Shown: positions 19,601 through 36,500 of the stretch, one piece after another
How positions within the stretch are numbered: the stretch's first letter is position 1
How the letters are laid out: each line of letters begins with the position of its first letter
From: Caenorhabditis remanei
Taxonomy: Eukaryota > Nematoda > Chromadorea > Rhabditida > Rhabditidae
Length of the DNA: 64,000 bases
Assembly (NCBI RefSeq): GCF_010183535.1
Contig: NC_071328.1
Location: forward strand, 12,276,001-12,340,000
Direction: 5' to 3'
Position numbers and translations under genes: made by a program
Notes under the pieces: generated by a model
Database searches by the model: none
What the model saw: the letters and a program-made list of their open reading frames with translations, nothing else
What the model was told of the DNA's origin: nothing

Positions 19601-21965
19601 GCCATCTCCACCTGCTGCTCTTCTATCGGAGCCACTCTCCAGAATGGACGTGGTAAGTCTCTTGGAAAAAAGGCCAAACTTTTGCTCTCACGGAGCCCTT
19701 TCTCTTTTCATCTTTTACCTCACTGCCGATATTTTCTCCTGCGGCTCACTCATAGGTTAGGTGGGAAAAAGATTGTTTCTTGTTAGAGGTTCCGTGGTTC
19801 GAAGCTCTTCCGACGGTTGAGAAAGTGATATTCACTCTTTCAGTGATATCGCTGGTTATTTCGTCGAAAATTATAATTTCTCTGGAGATTCTCTGTCATT
19901 TTCAGTTTGTGATGACTATGCTCAAGAGAAAGACTTTTTCTGAAAACTAGCTGAACTAAATTGGAAATTTCAGCTGAGTGAGAAGATTTGGGACTACCAC
20001 AACAAGGTGTCACAAACCGATGAGATGCTCCAGAGAAAACTTCATCTTCGCGATATGTTGTACACTGCAATCAGTCCAGTTTTCCCACGTAAGCCTTCTT
20101 TTTTTGATGGACCCTAGTCTCATTTGTTTATTTTCAGTATCTGGTCTTTATGTCGTCGGGTCATCACTCAACGGATTTGGAAACAACTCGTCTGATATGG
20201 ATCTTTGCTTGATGATAACAAATAAGGACTTGGATCAAAAGAATGACGCTGTCGTCGTTCTCAATCTCATTCTATCGACATTACAATACGAGAAGTTTGT
20301 GGCAAGTCAGAAGTTAATTCTGGCTAAAGTTCCGATTCTTCGGATAAAGTTCGCCGCACCCTTTGACGATATCACTGTCGATTTGAATGCGAACAACTCG
20401 GTTGCTATTCGAAATACTCATCTCTTGTGCTACTATTCTTCTTGTGAGTCAAATTTTTTTCAAGTTTCAGAATTTTCAACGAAACAATTTTCAGATGATT
20501 GGAGAGTTCGCCCGTTGGTTTCAGTCGTCAAAGAGTGGGCGAAACGTAAAGGGATCAACGACGCAAACAAGTCGAGTTTCACAAGTTATTCACTCGTTTT
20601 GATGGTCATTCACTATTTGCAATGTGAGTTTGTATTACTAGAATTTATTGTTCAATTCAAGTTTTTCCAGGCGGTACCCAGACAAAAGTACTTCCAAATC
20701 TCCAACAATCATATCCAACTCGATTCTCAAATAAGGTTGACGTGCGTACACTGAATGTAACGATGCCATTAGAAGCAGTTCAGGACGATATCGATCCATC
20801 ACTATCTGAAAATACAACTCTTGGAGAGCTCCTCATCGGATTCCTCGATTACTATGCAAATGAGTTCAACTATGACCGTGATGCGATTTCGATTCGTCAA
20901 GGGAAACGAGTTGAACGTGCCGCTCTCGCCGCTCGACCAAAAGTGCATTTGAGCAGTGAAGGAGACAAAGAAACGCCGCCACCATCTTCATCCGCATCAT
21001 CCTCATCGATTCACAATGGTGTTGCTGGAATTCCGATGCATCACTCGATGTCGAACCCTCACTTCTGGCGGTCACAATGGCGTTGTGTGTGTATTGAAGA
21101 GCCGTTTACGAACTCGAACACTGCTCATTCGATATATGATGAGATGGTTTTCGGTGCTATCAAGGACGCTTTCCGAGAGGCTCATGGAGAATTACAGCAT
21201 AACCGAGATTTGGATCGGTTATTGGAGTGTGAACCAATAAAGGCGTCGACGACTAATGCTGGGTAATTTTGAGTCGATAACTAATTGCAATTACCGTTTT
21301 CCATTTCAGAGCTGCTGTGTTCGCTGCTACTTATGAAGGAGAACGACCTCTTGCTCAGCAACCAACCTCCATCGCTTCTGCCAGTCTTCGAGCCATGAAC
21401 GTGATTCCGTCGACAAATGGAAATGGTCATTATCATTACCAGCAACAATCGAATCAACAGCTCATGAAACAGCAGAGATCGGGAAGCAATCTAGGATACC
21501 AACCGGTAAATATTATTCTCCGCTTTTTTTTAATACCAAACTATTCATTTTTAGAGCAACAACCGCGGTGTCAACGGCAACAACAACCAACATCAACAAC
21601 AAAATCGACGAGTCTACAGTAGTATGTCTTCATCGAATGCTGGAAATAGTGGGAATGGATCAGGAACACGGTCGTCGAAATCCAATGAGAATGTGAAGGA
21701 ATCGTTATCCCGACCACCGTCAAATCCAAGAAATAGTTCTGGATCTGCTAAAGAGAATCTGATATCAACGAATGGTGTGACGACATTAGCAGAGAAGAAA
21801 TCACAATCAGTGACGAAGAAAGACGAAGGGTCGGTTTCGGAATGTCTTCGGTTTTATTGAGACATCAATATTTTCAGAAACAGAACGAAACGGTCGTCAG
21901 CTGTCCAATCTCCGGAACCCACCAAACCAAAAGCCGAAAAGACTCCAACAAAGGCCGCTCAATGA
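7698..21965 (+). CDS. gld-2: GLD-2 cytoplasmic poly(A) polymerase
   Basis: The catalytic subunit that extends poly(A) tails of germline mRNAs, working with RNA-binding partners such as GLD-3 and controlling meiotic entry. Exons: 7698-7737, 7802-8005, 8052-8175, 8533-8594, 8639-8882, 8927-9048, 9093-9224, 9317-9404, (13891-14624), 14715-14869, 15053-15183, 15230-15425, (18562-19351), 19456-19652, 19974-20088, 20138-20443, 20495-20623, 20671-21262, 21310-21505, 21555-21829, 21878-21965. Bracketed exons look like alternative first exons; without them the chain gives about 1,131 codons, all in phase. The nucleotidyltransferase domain shows VVGSSLNGFGNNSSDMDLC (two catalytic Asp) and DITVDLNANN (third Asp); the PAP-associated segment is TLGELLIGFLDYYANEF. 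The N-terminus is Gln/Ser/Pro-rich and disordered, and the tail is Gln- then Ser/Lys-rich. The last donor (after 21829) is weak, so the final 30 residues are uncertain. Confidence 0.93.
9405..13833 (+). other. Long gld-2 intron, probably with an internal promoter
   Basis: About 4.4 kb between the 5' exon block and the exon at 13891. It is T/C-rich with runs of CTCTCT and no palindromic repeats of the kinds found further right, which makes it unusually clean for its length. A 146-codon antisense frame lies at 9867-10307. The end of the stretch probably contains the promoter for the 13891 form. Confidence 0.4.
13891..14624 (+). other. gld-2: Alternative first coding exon of gld-2 (serine-rich)
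   Basis: The frame opens MPLSTGSIDSGFFGCT and is cut off upstream by an in-frame TAG at 13831, with no well-placed acceptor that would join it in phase to the 5' block. It ends with a phase-2 donor that fits the exon at 14715. The 244 codons are Ser/Pro-rich with a basic patch (KHRTRVRRSNRKLKRPPR), then an ordered-looking segment (RTSIDELALRLYFYFKSLL to AIDVLEYIKFLEG). A TTTCTAG at 13833 could be a trans-splice site. A weak acceptor at 13838 would join it in phase to exon 8, so inclusion in the long form is not excluded. Confidence 0.6.
15426..18561 (+). other. Second long gld-2 intron, with probable internal promoter
   Basis: About 3.1 kb, mostly pyrimidine-rich and without dispersed repeats. 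A 42-base exon-like segment lies at 15657-15698 (after CATATCCAG, before GTAAAT). A (TGA)n run is at 18184-18207 and a (TA)n run at 18342-18364. Confidence 0.4.
18184..18364. repeat. Simple repeats: (TGA)n and (TA)n
   Basis: Eight GAT units lie at 18184-18207 and about eleven TA units at 18342-18364, both inside the second long gld-2 intron. Confidence 0.85.
18562..19351 (+). other. gld-2: Alternative first coding exon of gld-2 (acidic)
   Basis: The frame starts MPATISSMMCDVSHGGE. An in-frame TAA sits two codons before (18556-18558), so no upstream acceptor can feed it and the ATG looks like a true start. An acceptor three codons later (ATGCCAG, ending 18568) would allow in-phase inclusion after exon 12. 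The exon holds a Ser/Thr-rich part, a solid acidic run of about 45 Asp/Glu residues (encoded 18898-19020), and a more ordered end (MEDWELDVVERAHRDSRLAE). It finishes with a phase-1 donor matching the exon at 19456. Starting here would give an 895-residue protein that keeps the whole catalytic core. Confidence 0.6.
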
Positions 21966-22730
21966 TATTTTCCATGATATTCATGGTTTCCTATAAATTC
22001 TTATTGCTCCTCAACCCCTCTTGTACAAGAACTCCCTTCCATTTTCCCCCTTCCAATTAAATCATTTCCTGTTTTGTTTTCAGTTCCTACCCACACAAAT
22101 CTAGCACTTGTTTCCTGTTTTGTTAATTACTGATTGATTCTCAGTACCCTTATCACTTCCCTTCTCCCCATACTCCCCCACCCCAAATTTCCTCAAAAAT
22201 CATCTATCAGATATGTGATGATCTCTATACACACAATTTTGTTTAGTTTCTCTCTCTCTCCAACATTTTCCCTGTATTTTTGACAATAAGTTCAAAACGA
22301 GGTACACCACTCCATAGCCGCCCATTTTTCTTACAAGGACCCACTTTTTATGTACAAATTTTCTAAAAAATCCAAAAAAATTGCAAAACTTTGAAAATCC
22401 CGTTGATTTTGTGAGGGTATTCAGGTTGAATCTCCGGTGGAAAAGAGGTCCCCCAGCCTTCTGAATCCGCCACGATTCACTTCTGGATCCTTCCCAAATC
22501 AATAAGATCAAAAAAACAAATCTTTTTAAATTATTTGCGTCTCTAGCCATCACTCTAAATTTTCCCAATAGCTACAGTATCCCATCTAGATCCATGTCTT
22601 TTATGAATGTACCATAAGGACCCCTTTCCACCCAAAAATATCATTTTCCGGTATCAATAATTTCTCCGATTCTTCTCCCCACCATTGCCTCTCTCTCCCC
22701 ACCCAAATTTAAACTTTTTTCTTTTGTAAT
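21966..22730 (+). other. gld-2 3' UTR and spacer
   Basis: C/T-rich 3' sequence with several CCTTCC and TCCTGTTTTGT tracts and AATTAAA near 22057 as a possible poly(A) signal. The later part is AT-rich spacer. No gene is seen. Confidence 0.4.
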
Positions 22731-23006
22731 TACCGTAAAAACTGTATTAGAGCGACACCTTTAATAGAACGACACCTCTAATAGAACGACACCCACCTAT
22801 ACTCAGGATTCATGAATATGATTATCCCAGTGTATTTTCTTGGTTCTGATTAGAAGCAGCGTGAATAGTAACCTCAAGATCAACAAATAGAACTTTCAAA
22901 GAAGTTTTTTCAGTTTAACTTTGATGAGTTTCTGAAACTACAAAATTTTTCTGAGAGGCGGTAGAAAAATAGAGCGACATGTCGCTCTAATACAGTTTTT
23001 ACGGTA
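22731..23006. mobile_element. 276-bp inverted-repeat element (MITE)
   Basis: The ends are inverted copies of TACCGTAAAAACTGTATTAG, continuing as AGCGACA, a 27-bp terminal repeat. A TA at each outer end fits a mariner-type target duplication. Just inside the left end, an approximately 16-base unit (AATAGAACGACACCT) is repeated three times. There is no transposase frame. It lies between gld-2 and the zinc-finger gene. Confidence 0.8.
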
Positions 23007-23432
23007 TATTATATCCTTTTCCATCGCTCTCTAAACAAATGGGTGTACTATTTTTGCCTTTTTCTTCGGCTTCCTTCTTCTTCTCTTCTTAGAATTCTCT
23101 CTTAAATTCCAGTTCTGTAATTCCCAAAAATCCTCTCTCGCTCGTCTACTCTCTCTCTCTCTCTCATTTTCCTCTCGGTTTTCGGTTCGAATTTCACTTT
23201 AAGTTATGACACACAGAACAATGGTTTATAAATGAACGAGAAATCTGAATTTTTGAGTTGAAAGTTTAGAAGGGGTGGTCAATAAATAGATATAGATACA
23301 GAGTTATTCAAGAGGAAAAGGATACAAGAGGTACATTGTGTGGGAGGGGATTTTGGATTACCCGTTTACAATTATTTTCACAGGTATTTACATTATTATA
23401 GTGAGAGTCAATTATTTAATTGGAAATAAATC
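23007..23432. other. Spacer between converging genes
   Basis: Includes a CT run (about 23144-23165) and T/C-rich sequence. AATAAA-like signals on both strands near 23280-23430 suit the 3' ends of gld-2 and the zinc-finger gene, which converge here. No coding frame. Confidence 0.4.
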
Positions 23433-29354
<5,922 letters not shown>

Positions 29355-29789
29355 TTTTGTCTGCAAAACAATTGGAGATCTATATGAAATCAAGTTGGAG
29401 AAAGTGCGCTTCAGCGAACTTGGGCGGGAAACATAGAACGATAGAGCGCGTTTGCTAATGTAAGTTGAATTGGAAACATATTTACTGAAAATCGTCTGAA
29501 ATACAACACTGGGGCGTATGAGGCGCGTAAAAATATCTAAAATCGGGAAAAGAATCATCAAAGTATAATCCGCCCATCTTTGGATGTAGGACCAGTATAG
29601 CTACCGTAATCCGACAGTAACCCGGTCACATTTTCTGATGATGTCTGGGACAGATAAAATAACTGGAGAAATAACTTTTTACTGGAAGTCAGTTTCGAAA
29701 ACCAAACAAGTTGCAATGAAATTTTCAAAATTGTATGAAAAAATTTGTAAGTTTTGAGAGTTCTTCATGATGTCAGTAGTAGCCCTCAA

Positions 29790-30250
29790 GTTATGAAATA
29801 TTGAGTTTCCAGTAGATCACATCTAGATCTCCATTTTTGTAGTTGACAACTTTTTCATATCTCATCTCATTTTTGAGATATGCGCCTTCTAAGCTCTACC
29901 ATCGAGATGACGTGCCTTACTTTAAAATCGCATATCTCAAAAACTAAATGAGATATCAAAAAGACGTTAAGTGCAAAAATATAGTACAAATCTTAGGCTT
30001 TAAAAATATCTAAAGTTGTAAAATAGATGAGTGAATCGTTTTGTTGAAACAAGCACTGAAACGTTACTAGGAGCTGAATTTATAATTTTAAAAAATGTGT
30101 ATATTGTTTAAAGTTAAATATCTCAAAACCTATGGAAGCTATCAAAAAATTGTCAACTACAAAAATGATAAGCTCTAAATTTTACACATTTTGTTAGTTA
30201 GAACATTTTTGATAGCTATTTTAGGTTTTGAGATATGGCTCCTTGAGCAT
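29790..30250. repeat. Two palindromic repeats, GTTGTCAACTAC family
   Basis: The first copy (about 29790-30010) has TTTTTGTAGTTGACAACTTT with GAGATATGCGCCTTCTAAGC and a mirrored half. The second (30095-30250) has GCTATCAAAAAATTGTCAAC and TTAGAACATTTTTGATAGCT. Confidence 0.7.
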
Positions 30251-30569
30251 GAGCTGGAAGAGAAAGAGAGGACTAGTCATACAGAAACTGGAAAAGTTAT
30301 GAAAGACCACTCATTTTCCCATGAAAACCAAAACACGAGAAACACAACTGAAAATAAAAGTCTCACAATGTCTCAACACCAAATATATATTAAACGAAAT
30401 GTGGCTTCTCTCTGCAACCTTCGATCTTATTAATGTTTTTTGATTCATCTCTCATTTATCCTTTTATTTAATCCCAACCAAAAAATGATGTAATTGCAAA
30501 AAAGGTCGGGGGAAAAAGAAACCTCAAAATGGATGCATCGTTGGTTTTCAGAACATTCCAATTTTCAGA

Positions 30570-33500
30570 ATGACGTCTTCAGGATTTCAAGAAGTTCCAG
30601 GAATCTCGAGTAAACAATCAACACTTTTTTTCTTCAAAAAATAAATGTTTCTGCTACCGTAATCCTCCAGATCCTCCCATAACTCAATGATCAGTAATCG
30701 AGGGCGGTCAGGTGTCCCACTTTTATCTCTCAATGGACGCCCACCCAGGGAATCAAGAAGAAATTGATAGGGGGACGGAGAGACAGTTGTTGTCTTCTCT
30801 CCAGTCAAACAACAAATTGCTCATCATCTTCTGGATACGAACGGAGTTATTGGATAGAGAGAAAGTGAGTAGGTTACGGTAGTTTAGAATCGAAAAAACG
30901 AGTCGCTTTACTCCAATTGTTTTCAATTTATGTGTTTTATGTAGATCAAACCTAGAACTTCATTTTATTATTTGATAACTTTTCAAGAGCTTCTCTAACT
31001 TTTGAGATATATGCGGTCAAAGATTTGAAGAGAGAGATAGAGACGCAGAGTAACGAGAGCAGCCAGCATCTCTGCGTCTCACCGATTTTCTTATTTTGGC
31101 GCTCATCTTCAAAGAGGAATATCTCGAAACCGTAAAGAGCTATCAAAAAGGTGACAACTACAAAAATGGGGATGAAGATTTGATCTACCGAAAAGTCTAT
31201 TTTTCATATTTTGAGAACTACTACTGATATCATTAAGAACTCTCAAAACTCACAAATTTCAAAGAATTTTGTATTTTTTTGCAATTTGAGGAGTTTTTGA
31301 AACTAATTTCCAGGAAAAAGTAATTTCTGGTATCTGGTATCCCAGACATCATCAGAAAACGTTTCGTTACCTGATGGCCGGGTTACTGTAGTATTACGGT
31401 AGCTACAGTAACCCTACATCCAGAGATGGGAGGAGCATAGTTTTTGAAGGTTCTTTTCCCGATTTTAGAAGTTTTTACCCGCTTTTTATGAATTTCCGAC
31501 GATTTTCAGTAAATATATCATTCCAAACTCACCTAGAAAACGATTGTATTACCAAATTGTGTAGAAAAAAACAGTAGAAAAATATCGAGAAATCCAAAAA
31601 AAATAATAGAAAAAGAGACTAGAAAAAATAAAAGAAACAAATATTCTCTTGCTCAATAATAAAAATTCTTCTTTCTTCTTACAAATCCGACGAAACTCGA
31701 ATGTTGGAAGGATTAGAAATGAGTGACATTTTTAGAAAAAGACGAGAGAGTGGGAGGAGGGAGAGACGCAGAGAAACCAGAGAGAATTGGATTTGAAGTC
31801 GTTGGTTTGGAATCTGAAAATAGGTAATATTATTGTTATTTTTGGTGTTTTCGATTGGAAGAAAATCAACGAATTGTATGAAGAAGTGGCAGTGACGATT
31901 CACAAAAAAGGAGAGAAAATAATAAAAAAATAAAAAAATAAAAGAGGGAAATTTTGATAGTTAAAATTGGTCAAGTTTGGAGCTGTGAAACTCAGTTCTA
32001 CCCGGTTCACTGTCTTTAAAATTATATTTTCTGAATAGATCAAATCAAGATCTTCATCTTTGTAGTTGACAACTTTTTGATAGCTCTTCTAGGTTCTGAG
32101 GTACACGTCTTCAAAGTTGGAAGCATCCGGGGAGAGACGCAGAGAAACGAGAGCGGATGACTTCTCTGCGTCTCTCCCATCTTTGGATTCAACTCTATCA
32201 CCTTTGAATTATTTTATCTCAAAATCTAGAAAAGCTATCAAAAAACTTTCAACTACAAAAATGGAGATCTAGGTTTGATCTACAAAACTTGAAAACAATT
32301 TTTGAAATTGAATAAATATGAGTTAAGTTAAGGACGTTCAAAGTTGAAAAGGCACAATGCTGAAGTTTCAAAAACAATGAAGGATACCAGAAATTGTTAA
32401 GATCAGTGAGGACAAAGAAAAAATAATTTAAAATGCCTCTAAAAACCCATTTTCTACTCAAAAAGTTTCCATTGAAACAAGAAAAAGTTTGTGATTCTTG
32501 ACCGACACGCGTATGAGTAAGTAACTGAATTAGCTCACTCAATAAGCTCGTTCAACTGGACAAAATATGGAAAAAAGGGAGAAAAAGTGAAGGCGACTTT
32601 TGCAAGAGGAAATCTTAAAACCTGTGAAGCGAGATCTGTCTAATCAGAATGTCTGATCAGCAGAGTTCTGATTTTGGAGGGATGAAAATAGAATTTATAG
32701 AATTTGGGATATTGGGTTGCAGAGAATAAATGTTCGGAATTGAATTCTGAACAAAAATATCTGAATTTAGGATTCAGGAGTCAGGATTCGAGATTCTGAA
32801 TTTCGGGCTCCGGATCTTTTGGATTGGGTTGAGGAATCGGGACTCAGGATTCGAGATTCCGGATTCGAGATTCGAGATTCAGGATTCTGGATTCTGGAAC
32901 GACGTTTCGGGATTTTGAATATCGGATCTCGGATATTCACTTCTGAATCTCAGATTTCCGGATTCTGGATTCAAGATTCTGAGGCTATGATTCTGAAAAA
33001 AGGAATCGGATATTCAAAGAACGTAGGTCAGTGTCTTTGATTCAGAATCCAGAATCCTAGTCTTAGAATTATAGACTCAGAAGTGAACCATAAGAATTCT
33101 GAACCTTGAACACGTAATACTGAATTTCGAATCCAGAATCTAGAATCCAACCATCTGAAATCCGGTATAAGGGACCTGGATTCTAGATTCAAATCTCCGT
33201 TTTTTAGATTTCAGGACCATCCGAATCCAACAAACCAATGTCCGAAGCACCCTCCAAAAAAGGCATAAACGAGGAAGAAAAGTTGGTCGTGGTCCACCGG
33301 TTAACTGATTTATCCCCCCCTTTCGATGTGATGCCTGACTGCCCCTCACCTTTTTTTCTTCATTTTCATGTCCTTCTCTTCTTCTTTTTGCTCTTTTCTC
33401 CCCGTGCTTCTCATCACTTATTCGCACGCCGATTAGTCACTTCTCTCTCTATCTTCTATACTCTTAAATAGACTGGTCCCCCCGTTTTCTAGCATGCCGA

Positions 33501-36500
33501 CTGACATATGAAGGGGAAAAAAGAAGAGGTGAAAAAAGGAAAAAATGGGACAAGTTTGTGGAAAAAAGAAGGGAAAAAGGGGGGGAGGACTTGAATATTT
33601 GATGAGGTTAAAGAGGAGAGGTGACAAGAAGAAAAAGGATTGAAGAGAAGAAGTCCTTGTAATGAGATTAACAGATCAGAGTACCCGTAGATCAAAAAGC
33701 TAGAGGCAACAAGTTTTCAAACTTGTCACGGGGGAACTCAATCCTTGACGAAATGACGTCCCTGACGGTGTTGCCAACAATCAGAGCCGAACCGTCATAT
33801 CTAGGTAAAATGGGTTTTTTTTTAATCTGATTTCGGTGGTTTTGAGTAGCACCAACTTGACATAGTGAGCAATGGAGCCGCTGATTGGGGTTTTAAGGAT
33901 TGTTATGAGTTTATATATTTTAATGTGAGAGAATAATTATGGGTTGGGTATACTGTAGAAGGTACAGTATCACTCAAAATGGGATTAACTATGGCTTCTT
34001 TCAGTGGAAATTGACCAAGTTTGACAGTGTATTTCGGTGTCACCTGATTGTCCGACGATTTTCTTTTTATATGAATTGGACAGAGCCAAAATAGCACACC
34101 ATTTTTGTAGTTGACCATTTTTTCGTAGTTATGAGATTGGCGATTCGTAAAAACCCTTTGTGACGAGGTTTTTGGGAATCTATATTATTTTTTCTGAGCT
34201 ATTTCCGGATTTTTAAGAATTTTGGTCAAACTTGAGAAGAATAACGTGACAAGACAATTCGATGCAATTTCAAATTGAAACTTGACGTGCTCATGAGAAC
34301 CAAAGAATCTTAGAAAATGTCTGAAATTCAGGTGCTGCTAACTAAATCAGACCGTATCCGTTCAAATGGTATTGTTATGAAGTAAAGGTGGCATAACTGG
34401 AAAGATGAAATTATGTTAATTAACTTGTTAAATTTTTTTTAGAATGAATCACGTAAATTTGAGAAAACCACATCTCAAAGATGGTAGAACTCAGACTTTT
34501 GATTTAATTTTCACAAAATTCGAATAATTTTCAGTCTACTTTCAGATGACTTGAGCCCAGAGCAGACACAAGGCTCAAGAAAAGAGCCCTACTTCAAACC
34601 GTCATATCTCAAAGGCTAGAAGAGCTTTCCAAATTTTCTCAACCACAAAAAATATAGATTACTGGAAGACCTATTGTAAAATTATTAGCACGACACGCGT
34701 CTTACAACCGCGCTCTACCGAAACCAAAAAAATTGTGTGCGAAATTGAGAGACTCAGAGAAAAAGTGAAATTTCTCAAGGGGTTTTCGGTAAAGAGAGGT
34801 TGCAAGACGCGTCGTGCTAATATAAACATAAAAAAAATCTTAAATTCAGCAAATTTTCAGCATCAAGACATTTCTAGTCTATGCACTTCCTTAAAAATGT
34901 AACATTTTCTGAAACTGACATGATATCATCGTCATAATTTGAATAAACGTCTCTCTCTCTCGTCCGTAACACACATTAGCGTGTCGTAAAACACTTATTT
35001 CAACCAAAAAGAGGAATTATTTGATGGAGGAAAAAGAGAAGGGAAATGACTCTTGCATTCGAGATGAAAACGATCAGAAACTAGGGAAAGAGACGGTGTT
35101 TGAATGCTTTGAAAATATTAGAGTGAAACATTCTGCAGAATTTGAAATGAGATATCGGAGGAGAGGGCACAGAGAAGTCAGACTGTCTCGTTTCTATGCG
35201 TCTCTCCTCCCCTGCTTACTTGTGTACCTGTGTATCTTTGAACGCTAATTTCTCAACGCCTATCAAAGGTATCAAAATGTTGTCAACTACAAAAATGATA
35301 AGCATGAAATTTTGCATATTTTAATAGTTGAAAACTTTTTGATAGCTCTTCAAGCTTTTGAAATACGCCTCTGCAAAGATGGTAGCTGAAGAGCAACAGG
35401 GAGAGACGAAGAGAAGCGAGACTGTCTGACTTCTCTGCGTCTCTCCCTAGATTTGATCTATCGGAAAATCTACATTTCATAACTTGAAGACTACTACTGA
35501 CATCATAAAGAACTCTCAAATCTCACAAATTTCAAAGATTTTTGAAATTTTGATTAAAGAAAATTTTGCATATTTTAAATAGTCAACAACATTTTGATAG
35601 CTCTTATAATTCTTGAGATATATCTGGAAAAAAGTTAATAACTACAAAAAGAAACTTTCGCTATTTGGAAATCAAAGAAAAAGGAATTCGTCATGTCAGG
35701 GCAACGGTAGCCAAAAATTTGAAAAAAAAAGTAGAAAAGCAATTGCGCTCTATTGACAAAAATTTCACGAGAGATCGTTCTATTTTACAGTTCTTACAAC
35801 TGCGCTCCACCGAAATGCCCTTGAAAAATGTTTATTTTTCTCTGAGTCTCTCATCTTCACACGCAATTTTCTTCGGTTTCGGTAGAGCGCGGTTGTAAGA
35901 AGCATTGTGTGCTAATACGTAGTAAGACGCAGACAGCTAGACTTTCTTACTGTCTGTGTCTCGACAACTTATTCCCGATAGAGCGCATTTGCCATTATTA
36001 CTTTCTTCTTTTTTCCGCAACCCACGTATTCCAAAAAAAAAGAGCGAAATCCAAAATTTCATGCATTCTGCAATGTTTTTTGTGGGTCCTCCCGGAAATT
36101 AAACAAACGAGTGTTGAATTTTTATCTGAAATTCGATATGGTCCCTTGTCCTCCCTTCTCTTTGTCCCCCTCGAATTAAAAAGTGCAAGAATTCGTCCAC
36201 GTCACCTTTTCGCTATTATTTGTCGTTTCGAGACCCGGAAGCTAGGGTTTTTTTCGTGTAAAAGGGAAATGTAGCACTGATTGAAAAGTACAACAACACA
36301 AACCATAGATTGGGAGAAAGGAGGAGTTATTTATAGTAACTTTCTCTTCGATCTTTTCCACAAAAAGATGTGCTCTTTGAGGGAGAGCAAACAGAAGAAA
36401 ATCAACCTCCGAACCGTTAGAAATTGAGAAATTGAGGAAATGAGAGAGAGTAAGAAAAACACTATACGGACAAGAGGAACATGTGTTCGGAGGAAGTGAA

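Noticed and set aside
21830..22060. Alternative reading of the last gld-2 exons ending in a hydrophobic tail (MIFSMIFMVSYKFLLLLN)
   Set aside because: It needs the GTTTCG donor at 21834 in another phase; the reading RTKRSSAVQSPEPTKPKAEK is far more consistent with the upstream Ser/Lys-rich tail, though the donor used is weaker.
30587..30808. Minus-strand frame reading SPYQFLLDSLGGRPLRDKSG, considered as an upstream exon of the zinc-finger gene
   Set aside because: None of its possible donors has the phase 0 needed for the exon ending at 29354-29360, it overlaps antisense a better-supported plus-strand exon, and it lacks an ATG at its start.
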